Assembly (NCBI GenBank): GCA_032260385.1
Contig: JAVVEL010000009.1
Location: 1 to 64,000 of the forward strand
DNA from: UBA9300 sp032260385
GTDB taxonomy: Bacteria; Bacteroidota; Bacteroidia; Bacteroidales; VadinHA17
Direction: 5' to 3'
DNA: 64,000 nucleotides
The notes beneath the pieces are model-generated. The model was not told the origin of the DNA. It ran no database searches and saw only the letters and a program-made list of their open reading frames with translations. Shown here in pieces: positions 23,482-32,293 of the stretch. The position numbers were made by a program, and so were the translations under genes. Position 1 is the stretch's first letter, and the number at the start of each line of letters is the position of its first letter.

Positions 23482-25257
23482 ATGAGATATATTATAAAAT
23501 ATCTGGCAGTTGTTGCCCTTATCCTGCTTTTTTCATGCAGGGGAAATAAGATTGATGAGCCGGGCATTACCACAGCTGAGCTGCAGGAACATATTAACTT
23601 TCTCGCATCGGATGAACTGAAGGGCAGGCTGCCCGGAACGGAAGGAGATATAAAAGGTGCCGAATACATCAGGGATATGATGAAATCATGGGGGCTGTTA
23701 CCTGCTGTGGGGAACGGCCTGCAAAGTTTTGAACTGGTGGCCAGCCTGGAAGCAGGTGATTGTAAATTGCTCATTAACAACGAAGCAATTTCTACTGAAC
23801 AATTCATGCCTTTTGCTTTCAGTGAAAACAGCTCTCTTACCGGAAAAACAGCCTTTGCAGGTTATGGATTTGTTATTACGTCAGATACACTGACATGGAA
23901 CGACTATGAAAATATTGACGTGAAAGGTAAATGGGTAATGATACTCAGAACCGATCCTGAAATAGATAAGGCCTCCAGCAATTTTGCCCGGTACAGTTCT
24001 GACAGGGATAAGGTAATGATAGCCAAAGACAAAGGAGCCGAAGGCGTGCTCCTGGTTTCAGGGGAGAAATTTGATCCGAAGGATGAATTTGAACCACTTT
24101 CAAAAGGTGAATACTCCACGGGAATACCGGTTTTTCGTGTAAAAAGAGAAACCGCAAACAGAATACTGGAGGAAAATAATGTAACAATTGGTGAGCTGGA
24201 AAAAAGACTTAACAGTACCTATGCACCTGTAAGTTTTGAGATGGATTGCACTGTTGAAGGCATATCCGAACTTATGGAACAAAAAGTTACTACCCGTAAT
24301 GTGCTGATGATGTTACCCGGGAATGATTCATTACTTAAGGATGAATATCTTATCATTGGGGGTCATTTTGACCATCTTGGGATGGGAGGTCCGGGTTCTT
24401 CGAGCAGGGCAGGCGATACCATAGCCGTTCATTACGGAGCCGATGATAATGCTTCAGGCATAGCATCAATGCTGGAAATAGCTGAAAAGTTTGCTTCAGC
24501 ACATAATAATGCCCGGTCAATATTATTTGCAGGATTTGCAGCTGAAGAAATGGGTTTATTGGGTTCTAAATACCTTGCCGAACACATGCCGGTTGAAGCT
24601 GATAAGATTAACGCAATGATAAACCTTGATATGGTGGGCAGGATGAAAGAAAATAAATTACTTCAAATAGGAGGAATAGGAACAGCAAGGGAATTCAGGG
24701 ATCTTGTCACAAAACATATTGATACTTCCATGTTCAGCCCTTCCTTCTCCGAAGAAGGCTACGGTCCCTCGGACCATAGTTCATTTTACGGACTGGATAG
24801 ACCTGTTCTCTTCTTCTCAACAGGTGCCCACCTTGACTACCACACACCCGGTGATACGCCTGATAAAATAAGCTATGGCAGCCTGGCCAATATTTCTGAC
24901 CTTGTATACGAGATAAGCGCGGAACTGGCCGGTAACAATCCAAAACTCGGCTTCACTGAAGCAGGTCCGAAAACACCGGCCAGCAGGAACATGAGGCATA
25001 AGGGGGTTACCCTCGGCATAATGCCTGATTTTGCCAGTACCGTAAAAAACGGGCTCAGGGCTGATTTTGTTAGCCCGGGTCGACCCGCAGCTCTTGGAGG
25101 GATGAAGAAGGGTGATATTATCACTGCAATAAATGGCAAGGAAATTAACAATATCCAGGATTATATGTTCAGACTCTCAGAACTGGAATATGGTGTAAGC
25201 ATACAGGTTGAAGTACTGAGGGATGGTAAAAAAGAATTATTATTAATAGCATTATAG
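23482..25257 (+). CDS. M28 family zinc aminopeptidase lipoprotein with PA and PDZ domains
   Basis: An exported 591-residue metallopeptidase. The signal ends in the lipobox LLFSC (Cys19). A protease-associated domain (about 115-230) interrupts the fold. The zinc site reads GGHFDHLG, YGADDNASG, AAEEMGLLG, NLDMVGR and GPSDHSSF, so all expected ligands and the Glu base are present. A PDZ domain occupies about residues 505-591 (LGIMPDFASTVKNGLRADFV, GGMKKGDIITAINGKEI). Probable role: trimming peptides outside the inner membrane. It is followed after 18 nt by a membrane protein gene, likely co-transcribed. Confidence 0.92.
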   Translation: MRYIIKYLAVVALILLFSCRGNKIDEPGITTAELQEHINFLASDELKGRLPGTEGDIKGAEYIRDMMKSWGLLPAVGNGLQSFELVASLEAGDCKLLINNEAISTEQFMPFAFSENSSLTGKTAFAGYGFVITSDTLTWNDYENIDVKGKWVMILRTDPEIDKASSNFARYSSDRDKVMIAKDKGAEGVLLVSGEKFDPKDEFEPLSKGEYSTGIPVFRVKRETANRILEENNVTIGELEKRLNSTYAPVSFEMDCTVEGISELMEQKVTTRNVLMMLPGNDSLLKDEYLIIGGHFDHLGMGGPGSSSRAGDTIAVHYGADDNASGIASMLEIAEKFASAHNNARSILFAGFAAEEMGLLGSKYLAEHMPVEADKINAMINLDMVGRMKENKLLQIGGIGTAREFRDLVTKHIDTSMFSPSFSEEGYGPSDHSSFYGLDRPVLFFSTGAHLDYHTPGDTPDKISYGSLANISDLVYEISAELAGNNPKLGFTEAGPKTPASRNMRHKGVTLGIMPDFASTVKNGLRADFVSPGRPAALGGMKKGDIITAINGKEINNIQDYMFRLSELEYGVSIQVEVLRDGKKELLLIAL

Positions 25258-25275
25258 AAATTACACTTTAAAGAA

Positions 25276-26154
25276 ATGAAATCAACATTGTACTGGGTTC
25301 TGGCTGTAATTATAACCCTATCAGCAGCTTACTACCAGCGAAGAACGGGACCCACTTATCCAAAACAACTCGATGTAAGGGTTAACGGTAAAGAATACAA
25401 TCTTAAACTGACACGGAGCATTGAGATATCAGACAGGCATTATATTAAACTTGCCATTAAGGATTCGACTGCGAAAGCAAGGCTTTTTTATAAGCGTTTC
25501 CAGGTTGACGAACCCTTTCAGGCTGTTGATTTTGACTATGAAAAACATCCTGTGAACTCATTCATAATGAACAGGATATTTAATATCAACGAGGAGGTGG
25601 GCTTTTTTGCGTACATACCGGCACAGGCACCCGCAGGAAAGATTGAATATTACTTTGAAATTACAGATGGTTCCGGCACCAGTACATATTTTAGAAATGA
25701 ACCAATAGTAATCAGGTTTAAAGGAGCAGTGCCGTCAGAAATACTCACACCTCATATCCTGATAATGTTCATTGCCATGCTGCTCTCAACACTTGCCGGG
25801 CTGATGGCCATAGGCAAGCACAAATCATATCGCAAATGGGGTACCTGGACCTTCATAATGCTATTAATTGGAGGTATGATACTGGGCCCCATGGTTCAAT
25901 ACCATGCCTTCGGGGAGGCATGGACCGGAATACCCCTGGGATGGGACCTCACTGATAATAAAACACTTATTGCAGTGATATTCTGGGCAATAGCTGTTTT
26001 TGGAAACAGGAAAAAGAAAAGGCCGGGACTTACAATACTGGCATCATTCATCCTTTTACTTGTTTACTCAATACCACACAGCATGTTCGGCTCAGAACTC
26101 AGTTATGAAAGCGGGGAAATTATTCAGGGTATTATTATGCCTTATATATTTTAA
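25276..26154 (+). CDS. Conserved membrane protein of unknown function
   Basis: No function recognised. The 292 residues have an N-terminal hydrophobic segment (about 4-20), an extracytoplasmic region of about 130 residues rich in beta-type sequence (RVNGKEYNLKLTRSIE, KIEYYFEITDGSGTSTYFRNEP), and four membrane segments at about 155-178, 190-210, 233-248 and 255-275. It lies 18 nt after the M28 peptidase and 116 nt before the sigma factor. Its job may be tied to the peptidase, but that is only positional. Confidence 0.75.
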   Translation: MKSTLYWVLAVIITLSAAYYQRRTGPTYPKQLDVRVNGKEYNLKLTRSIEISDRHYIKLAIKDSTAKARLFYKRFQVDEPFQAVDFDYEKHPVNSFIMNRIFNINEEVGFFAYIPAQAPAGKIEYYFEITDGSGTSTYFRNEPIVIRFKGAVPSEILTPHILIMFIAMLLSTLAGLMAIGKHKSYRKWGTWTFIMLLIGGMILGPMVQYHAFGEAWTGIPLGWDLTDNKTLIAVIFWAIAVFGNRKKKRPGLTILASFILLLVYSIPHSMFGSELSYESGEIIQGIIMPYIF

Positions 26155-26270
26155 TCAATCCCTGGTTTTTTCATATCTTCATGCAGCACTGACTATTTTG
26201 TTACGTCATTGTAATGAAAACAAAATAAGTGGGTGCAGCGATACATATTGAAGAATTAAGCCAATTGTAT

Positions 26271-26834
26271 ATGGGAAATGTAGAGACGGCATTCCGCAAC
26301 ATACACCAGGACCTCATCGACGGGTGTAAAAACGGCGATCAGAAAGCACAGTTCCAGATTTATAAACTGTATTTCAGAGCGATGTTTAATACGAGTCTGA
26401 GAATTGTGAGTGACACCATGGAAGCTGAAGACATTATGCAGGAAGCGTTCCTGTCGGCCTTTGATAAGATTGAAACATATTCGGGAAATGTCAGCTTCGG
26501 GGCATGGTTGAAGAAAATAGTGATAAACCGCTCTCTTGATGCGGTTAGCAGGAAGAAAGCGATCTTTGAAGATATTGACACACATTACGAGTTACAGGAA
26601 GAGCCTGATAATGTGGCTGATGAAGTCCATGATCTGCAAGAAAAAATGAACGAGGTGAAATCAGCCATTAATAAACTCCCGGACGGATACAGGATAATAT
26701 TATCGCTCTACCTTCTCGAAGGATATGATCATGATGAGATCGCTGATATCCTCAGCATCTCAAGCAGTACATCAAGATCCCAATTATCAAGGGCTAAACA
26801 AAAGTTGTTGAGTGAACTGAGAAATGGAAAGTAA
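26271..26834 (+). CDS. ECF-family RNA polymerase sigma factor
   Basis: An alternative sigma factor of 187 residues. Region 2 contains SDTMEAEDIMQEAFLSAFDKI and FGAWLKKIVINRSLD. Region 4 reads LPDGYRIILSLYLLEGYDHDEIADIL with the helix-turn-helix SISSSTSRSQLSRAKQKL. An in-frame GTG 14 codons upstream (26229) would add an unconvincing extension, so the ATG at 26271 is chosen. The end overlaps the anti-sigma-like gene by 11 nt. A TATTTTG-like element at 26191-26197 is a possible promoter. The target regulon is unknown, but the next two genes are likely members. Confidence 0.92.
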   Translation: MGNVETAFRNIHQDLIDGCKNGDQKAQFQIYKLYFRAMFNTSLRIVSDTMEAEDIMQEAFLSAFDKIETYSGNVSFGAWLKKIVINRSLDAVSRKKAIFEDIDTHYELQEEPDNVADEVHDLQEKMNEVKSAINKLPDGYRIILSLYLLEGYDHDEIADILSISSSTSRSQLSRAKQKLLSELRNGK

Positions 26835-27444
26835 ACAGGTAAACAAAAGTAAACAGGTAAATAAGTCAGGTATGAAAGATATAGAAAAAATAATAAGGGA
26901 GAACGCCGACTTCTTCAACAGTGAAGAACCTTTTGAAGGTCACTTTGAAAGATTTACGGCCAGGCTGCAGGCAAGACAGTTTGTTGTTCCCAGGCGGGTC
27001 AACATTATGCCTCACCTGCTTAAAGCTGCCGCTGTCGCCATACTGGTCACCCTGTCCTCTCTATGGACATGGGAACACGTGCTCAGTTCCGATGCCAACA
27101 AGATGACCTTAAGCGAAGTATCACCCGAATATCGCGAGGTGGAACAATATTATGTACATCAGGTCAGCCTGATGGAAGATGAAATAGAAGACATCTGGAT
27201 AAATGGCCAGCCGGAAGATAAAGGACTGCTTCTTGATGAACTTGAGGAAATGGATGAGACCTACAAAGAGCTGCAGAAAGATCTTAAAGCGAATCCAAAT
27301 GATGAAAGGGTAATAAATGCCATGGTCGAACATTACCAGAGAAAAGTGGAAGTAATGAACTATATCCTTTCCCAGTTGAAAGAGATACAAAATAAAAATG
27401 AATACCAAATAAACAACGAAAATTATGAAACGGTCAGGTTGTAA
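26824..27444 (+). CDS. Probable anti-sigma factor, single-pass membrane protein
   Basis: A 206-residue protein next to, and overlapping, the ECF sigma gene. It has a cytoplasmic N-terminal part (1-57), one membrane segment (about 60-80, HLLKAAAVAILVTLSSLW), and an acidic, helical C-terminal part. No classical zinc anti-sigma motif is seen, so the role is inferred from position and topology. The start region holds an 18-nt tandem duplication encoding KQVNKS twice; a second ATG at 26872 would skip it and give MKDIEKII. The end overlaps the next gene by 20 nt. Confidence 0.75.
   Translation: MESKQVNKSKQVNKSGMKDIEKIIRENADFFNSEEPFEGHFERFTARLQARQFVVPRRVNIMPHLLKAAAVAILVTLSSLWTWEHVLSSDANKMTLSEVSPEYREVEQYYVHQVSLMEDEIEDIWINGQPEDKGLLLDELEEMDETYKELQKDLKANPNDERVINAMVEHYQRKVEVMNYILSQLKEIQNKNEYQINNENYETVRL
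26830..26865 (+). repeat. 18-nt tandem duplication at the sigma/anti-sigma junction
   Basis: AGTAAACAGGTAAACAAA and AGTAAACAGGTAAATAAG are adjacent copies with two differences. The first copy contains the sigma stop codon (26832-26834). As 18 nt equals six codons, copy-number change would keep the anti-sigma frame. Confidence 0.85.
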
Positions 27445-28510
27445 ATCACTAATCAGGTTGTTGTTTGTTCAGGTAGTTCTCATACTCTCAGTGTCATTGT
27501 ATGCCACTGATGTTGATAAGCAATTCAAAAAAGAATTTGATGCCAGTAAGGTTGAACTACTGAAAATCAGTAACCGTTATGGAGATGTGGAAATTGTTAA
27601 TTCCAGCAATAATAAGATAATTATTGTTGTGGATGTGCAGCTGTCCCATCCAAACTCTTCAAAAGCTGAAAAACTTTTATCAATGATAACGGTTGAATTC
27701 AGCGAAAATGATAACACCGCAGAAGCCAGGACCGTCATTGACAGACAATTCAGTATGCAAAACAGGGGTCCGCACAGGGGGTTCTCCATTAACTACCGGG
27801 TGGAAATGCCCGAGGATATGAATCTTGCCCTTTCTAACAGGTACGGCGATTTCAAAGCAGGAAATCTGTCAGGACATGTGGATATAAGGGTAAAATACGG
27901 ATCACTGTATATCAAAAACCTCACAAGAGGGAACCAGGAACCACTTAACAGGATAACAGGAGAATACCTCCGTGTTGGAGATATAGCTGATGCAGGATGG
28001 CTTGAACTGAGTATCAGGTATGTAGGCAAATTTAATATATTAAATGCCCAGGCTCTCCTTATTGATTCACGCTATTCAACCAACAATACAATTGATAAGG
28101 TAAGCTCTGTGGTCATTGACAGTAAGTATGACAGGTTTGAGATCCATAATCTGAATAATATTGTTGCCGAATCAGCTTATACTGCCTATCATTTAGGGAA
28201 TATCTCAAAAAGGATGGACATTGAGACAAAGTACGGCTCCCTTGATGTTGATAATGTGGAAGCAGGCTTCGAAATTGTAAGGGCAGATGTTGGCTATACA
28301 CCGGTTACGATAAGTTTCGCTAAATCGGCATCATATAAACTCAAGGCAGAAACCAGATACTGTGGATTTTCATTCAACGAACAGGATGCTGACATCCGTC
28401 AGCGAATAGAGGAATCCAATTCAATGAATCTTGAAGCAATTATAGGTAATGCTGATACAAAGTCAGAAGTACGCATTAACGCTGACTACGGTTCAGTTAA
28501 GTTATATTAG
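27425..28510 (+). CDS. Exported DUF4097/adhesin-like beta-repeat protein
   Basis: A 361-residue protein with a signal peptide (about 1-28) and a mature part made of repeated beta strands. The recurring motif is a Y-G/D turn followed by hydrophobic strands, for example NRYGDVEIVN, NRYGDFKAGN, VKYGSLYIKN, TKYGSLDVDN and ADYGSVKLY. This is the pattern of DUF4097-type or auto-transporter-adhesin-like beta-helix proteins. Function unknown; envelope location is likely. It overlaps the anti-sigma-like gene by 20 nt, and the sigma/anti-sigma/beta-protein trio is frequent in Bacteroidota, so it is probably the effector of that switch. Confidence 0.82.
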   Translation: MKRSGCKSLIRLLFVQVVLILSVSLYATDVDKQFKKEFDASKVELLKISNRYGDVEIVNSSNNKIIIVVDVQLSHPNSSKAEKLLSMITVEFSENDNTAEARTVIDRQFSMQNRGPHRGFSINYRVEMPEDMNLALSNRYGDFKAGNLSGHVDIRVKYGSLYIKNLTRGNQEPLNRITGEYLRVGDIADAGWLELSIRYVGKFNILNAQALLIDSRYSTNNTIDKVSSVVIDSKYDRFEIHNLNNIVAESAYTAYHLGNISKRMDIETKYGSLDVDNVEAGFEIVRADVGYTPVTISFAKSASYKLKAETRYCGFSFNEQDADIRQRIEESNSMNLEAIIGNADTKSEVRINADYGSVKLY

Positions 28511-28563
28511 CGGCGAACGACTAGCGGCGAACGACAAACGGCGAACGGCGAACGGCGAACGGC
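28511..28563. repeat. GGCGAAC heptamer tandem repeats
   Basis: Right after the stop codon come two longer units containing GCGGCGAACGAC and then GGCGAAC three times in direct succession, ending in GGC. The array is GC-rich in contrast to its surroundings. It runs straight into a terminator hairpin. Confidence 0.8.
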
Positions 28564-28584
28564 AAGGCGGATTTTTTCCGCCTT
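28564..28584 (+). terminator. Terminator hairpin of the sigma operon
   Basis: AAGGCGGA pairs with TCCGCCTT around a T-only loop. The T run after it is short, so termination may be partial. Confidence 0.6.
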
Positions 28585-28627
28585 TCTGACTTTATATACA
28601 TAATCCTGATTTTTTATTAATAATTCA

Positions 28628-28635
28628 TATATTTA
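28628..28635 (+). promoter_or_regulatory. Weak -7 element for isoaspartyl peptidase
   Basis: TATATTTA differs from TAnnTTTG only in the last base and lies 22 nt before the ATG at 28658. Confidence 0.35.
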
Positions 28636-28657
28636 GGCCAATAAAATAAGGCATACC

Positions 28658-29659
28658 ATGAATAATCTAATTATTAAATCTATTTTCATTTCCCTGCTGG
28701 CTATTACGATTTTTTCATGTAAGGTTAATACGGGCGATCAGGATGAGGTAAGCCCGATAAGAAAAGACTGGGCACTTGTAATACACGGTGGTGCCGGGGT
28801 TATAACACGCGAGTTAATGACCCCTGAACAGGACAGTGCCTACCGCAGGGTGCTCAACGAGGCCCTTGAGACAGGGAAAAGGATTCTTTCAGAAGGGGGC
28901 AGTGCCATTGATGCTGTAGAAAAGACCATACATGTAATGGAAAACTCACCCCTTTTTAATGCAGGTAAGGGGGCGGTATTTACGAGCAAAGGAATAAACG
29001 AGATGGATGCAGCCATAATGGACGGTTCTGATCTTAATGCCGGGTCTGTTGCCGGGATCACGGATATAAAAAACCCAATCAGCGCAGCCAGGGCAGTCAT
29101 GGAAAAATCCGTTCACGTGATGCTGTCGGGCCAGGGAGCTTCGGAATTTGCCATCGGGCAGGGACTGGAACAGGTTGATCCTTCCTATTTCTACACTGAT
29201 CGTCGCTACAGGCAGCTCACCGAAGCCATAAACAATGAAAAAAACGGCACTGTGGGGTGTTGTGCACTCGATAAAGAAGGTAATCTGGCAGCTGCAACTT
29301 CAACAGGAGGCATGACAAATAAGAAACATAACCGCATAGGTGATGCCCCAATAATAGGAGCCGGTACTTACGCAAATAATGCAACATGTGCCGTGTCAGC
29401 AACAGGTCATGGCGAATATTTTATTCGCTGGACAGTTGCACATGATATATCTGCCTTAATGGAATACAGTAATATGAGTCTCAAGGACGCTGCCGACCTC
29501 GTGATTAACGAAAAGCTTGTGAAAGCAGGTGGCACAGGGGGTATTATTGCAGTGGACAAATACGGTAATATTGCCATGCCCTTTAATACTGAAGGTATGT
29601 TCAGAGGATTTGCCGATTCGGAAGGCACAGGCGCCGTATATATTTACAGGGTTGAATAG
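28658..29659 (+). CDS. Isoaspartyl peptidase/L-asparaginase (Ntn-hydrolase) lipoprotein
   Basis: A plant-type asparaginase of 333 residues that hydrolyses isoaspartyl dipeptides and asparagine after self-cleavage. The signal has the lipobox IFSC (Cys21). The alpha-subunit block is LVIHGGAGVITRE (40-52) and NAGKGAVFTSKGINEMDAAIMDG. The autoprocessing nucleophile is Thr198 in KNGTVGCCALD, with GGMTNK and the GDAPIIGAGTYA loop following. The active-site set looks complete. Export outside the cytoplasm is common for this group in Bacteroidota. It ends 7 nt from the convergent mutS2. Confidence 0.93.
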   Translation: MNNLIIKSIFISLLAITIFSCKVNTGDQDEVSPIRKDWALVIHGGAGVITRELMTPEQDSAYRRVLNEALETGKRILSEGGSAIDAVEKTIHVMENSPLFNAGKGAVFTSKGINEMDAAIMDGSDLNAGSVAGITDIKNPISAARAVMEKSVHVMLSGQGASEFAIGQGLEQVDPSYFYTDRRYRQLTEAINNEKNGTVGCCALDKEGNLAAATSTGGMTNKKHNRIGDAPIIGAGTYANNATCAVSATGHGEYFIRWTVAHDISALMEYSNMSLKDAADLVINEKLVKAGGTGGIIAVDKYGNIAMPFNTEGMFRGFADSEGTGAVYIYRVE

Positions 29660-29666
29660 AGCATAT

Positions 29667-32159
29667 CTAGATATCCAGCTCCACAACTGTTATGCCTGAA
29701 CCCCCTGCTTCAACATGCTCATCATGATAGTCCTTCACAAGGTCTACTGTTGAAAGATATTCACGTATCAGTTGTCTGAGGATGCCATCACCCTTACCGT
29801 GGAGGATCCTCAGAACCGGATACTGAACCATAATGCCTTCATCAACAAATTCACGCACAGTGTTCAGTGCAGCTTCAGCTCTCATCCCTCTCACATCCCT
29901 GTCGGGGCTGAACCGGTTACGCCGCCTGGTGATATCCCAGTCAAGGTTTGCTGAAGAAGATGGTTTAATTCCGGAAGAGGCAATTTCCCTATCCGAAGCC
30001 CTTCGCACACTGGAAGAATTCACTGTAGTTATTATATTACCAAAGGCGATTGAAACCTTTTTCCTATCGACAGATATAAGCTCGCCAACCCTGTCGCTGC
30101 CGTCCATAACAACCTTCTCACCCTTTCTCAGAGGACCCTTTACCTCTTTGGACTGCGGTATGGATTTTACCTTTCCCTCGGGCTTAAGAACAGGAAGTCC
30201 GGCTTTTTTCTCCTTTTCCCTGAGTTTCTTTATCTTATGAGCCATCCTCATATCTTCCTTATCTTCTGCTATTTCTATGCCTTCTCTGAGCTTCTCAACA
30301 CTCTTTCTTGCCTCCTTTGTTCTTTCCTTTTCAGCCTGGGCCTCTCTTATTTCTTTTATTGTTTTTTCAATAGCTTTGTTTGCTTCATCAATAAGCATTT
30401 CAGCTTCTTCCCTGGCTCTTTTTATTATTTGTTTCCTTTCTGATTTTAGTTCGGATATTTCCTTTTCATAGCTGCTTACCAGGTCTTCAAGCTTCTTGCT
30501 CTCCATTCTTATACTTTGCCGTTTCCTTTCCCAGTATCTTTTATCCCTTAAGACATCCTTAAGATGTTTATCAAAATTAATATGCTCTTCACCAACCTTC
30601 TGAGAAGCGGACCTGAGTATTTCTTCAGGCAATCCTATCCTCCTTGCTATCTCAAAGGCAAATGAACTGCCGGGTTTCCCGATATCAAGCCTGAAGAGGG
30701 GTTCCATACGATGATTGTCAAACATCATAGCCCCGTTAATTATTCCTTCTTCAGCCGAGGCGAAATGTTTCAGGTTGGTATAATGGGTTGTGACAAGGCC
30801 GTAAACTCCTTTTTTGTTTATCTCAGCCAGTATTGCTTCAGCAATGGCCCCTCCGAGCATTGGTTCCGTTCCTGTACCGAACTCATCTATAAGAACCAGC
30901 GTTTCCTCATCCGCATTACGTAAAAAATATTTCATGTTGACAAGGTGTGAACTATAGGTACTGAGATCATTTTCTATGCTCTGTTCATCCCCTATATTGA
31001 TAAACATTTTGCGGAAGATCCCGAATTCAGAACCCTGCTTTACAGGCACTGTAAGTCCGCACTGCAGCATATACTGGAGCAGTCCCACCGTTGTAAGGCA
31101 TACTGATTTCCCACCGGCGTTTGGCCCTGAAATCAATAATATCCTTGCTTCCTCCTGAAGTTCAATATCCAGAGGTACCACTTCCCTGCCCGGCATATCT
31201 TCAAAAGCAAGAAAAAGAAGAGGATGTCTGGCCTCAGACCAGTTTATAGAAGGTTTATCATTCAGGACCGGGCTTACTGATCCAAGCCTGCGCCCCAGAA
31301 GGGCCTTTGCCCTTACCAGGTCAAATTCACCCATAATATCATATGATACCATCAGATCGTCAATATAAGGTCTTATGCGATCAGCAAAATCAATGAGTAT
31401 TTTAATGATCTCTCTTTTCTCGGCATATTCCAGTTCAATAATCTGATTATTAAGGTTTACTATCTCAGCGGGCTCGATATATACCGTTTTTCCGCTTGCC
31501 GACTGGTCATGAACCAGACCCTTGATCCTGTTTTTATCGTATACATTTAAAGGAATGACTCCCCTTCCGTTCCTTATGGCAACCGATGTTCCCTTTTCCA
31601 CAAGACCATCATTCTGCGCCTGTTTGAGTATCGACTGCATACGTTTCGACACCATGGCACCAGCCTTCCTGAGATCACTTCTTATGCCTGACAGCTCTGC
31701 GGAAGCATTGTCTTTTATTGTTCCCTCTTTGGACATTATCCTGTCAATAGACTCGCTGACAAAGGGATATACTTTTATTCCGCTGCTCAAGCTGTGCAGT
31801 TCAGGATAGGCTGAAGAATGCTCTTCAATGCTGAAAAAATTATATATTTTTTTTAATGTTATAAATGACCTTTTGAGGTTAAATATTTCGCTTATTTCAG
31901 GACATGAGCCCTCAACCTTCATTTTCTTAAGTCCCTGCCTGAGGTCATAATAGTGATCGAGCGGAAATTCCTGCTCAAGCTCCAGTATTTGTTGGAACTC
32001 TGCTGTTTGGTTCAGCTTTTCGCTAATGTTCTTTATATCTGTACTGAAAGAAACAACAGAAGCTTTTTCACGCCCATTCTGTGACAGGCATAAATCGTAT
32101 ATCCTCTTCCGTATACGATCAAATCCCACCTTAAGCTCAAACTCTTCCGGATAAACCAT
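29667..32159 (-). CDS. mutS2: MutS2 DNA-binding ATPase/Smr endonuclease
   Basis: An 830-residue protein of the MutS2 family, which acts on branched DNA and collided ribosomes rather than in mismatch repair. It lacks the MutS mismatch-recognition domain at the N-terminus. The core and clamp come first, then the ATPase with Walker A SGPNAGGKS near residue 345 and Walker B ETLVLIDEFGTGTEP. A long charged coiled coil (about 520-640) and a KOW-like segment (KGEKVVMDGSDRVGELISVDRKK) follow. The Smr nuclease domain at about 755-830 has DVRGMRAEAAL and HGKGDGILR. A TAACTTTA element at 32198-32191, minus strand, is a possible promoter. Confidence 0.95.
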   Translation of the reverse strand: MVYPEEFELKVGFDRIRKRIYDLCLSQNGREKASVVSFSTDIKNISEKLNQTAEFQQILELEQEFPLDHYYDLRQGLKKMKVEGSCPEISEIFNLKRSFITLKKIYNFFSIEEHSSAYPELHSLSSGIKVYPFVSESIDRIMSKEGTIKDNASAELSGIRSDLRKAGAMVSKRMQSILKQAQNDGLVEKGTSVAIRNGRGVIPLNVYDKNRIKGLVHDQSASGKTVYIEPAEIVNLNNQIIELEYAEKREIIKILIDFADRIRPYIDDLMVSYDIMGEFDLVRAKALLGRRLGSVSPVLNDKPSINWSEARHPLLFLAFEDMPGREVVPLDIELQEEARILLISGPNAGGKSVCLTTVGLLQYMLQCGLTVPVKQGSEFGIFRKMFINIGDEQSIENDLSTYSSHLVNMKYFLRNADEETLVLIDEFGTGTEPMLGGAIAEAILAEINKKGVYGLVTTHYTNLKHFASAEEGIINGAMMFDNHRMEPLFRLDIGKPGSSFAFEIARRIGLPEEILRSASQKVGEEHINFDKHLKDVLRDKRYWERKRQSIRMESKKLEDLVSSYEKEISELKSERKQIIKRAREEAEMLIDEANKAIEKTIKEIREAQAEKERTKEARKSVEKLREGIEIAEDKEDMRMAHKIKKLREKEKKAGLPVLKPEGKVKSIPQSKEVKGPLRKGEKVVMDGSDRVGELISVDRKKVSIAFGNIITTVNSSSVRRASDREIASSGIKPSSSANLDWDITRRRNRFSPDRDVRGMRAEAALNTVREFVDEGIMVQYPVLRILHGKGDGILRQLIREYLSTVDLVKDYHDEHVEAGGSGITVVELDI

Positions 32160-32225
32160 TCTTCTAAATATTCTTTAATTAAGAAAAAGGTAAAGTTAAT
32201 AAATGTTAAATCATACCTTTCACAG

Positions 32226-32254
32226 GTTGACGGATATTTAAATTACTAAATTTG
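32226..32254 (+). promoter_or_regulatory. Promoter of the second M28 peptidase
   Basis: -7 TAAATTTG at 32247-32254 matches TAnnTTTG exactly; GTTG at 32226-32229 is a possible -33 element 17 nt upstream. The ATG is at 32294. Confidence 0.6.
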
Positions 32255-32293
32255 AGATACAAATAAATAATTAAAAATCTAATAACCCTAAAA

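Noticed and set aside
28511..28563. GGCGAAC repeats as a CRISPR array
   Set aside because: Units are 7 nt and adjacent, with no unique spacers and no cas genes; simple tandem repeat.
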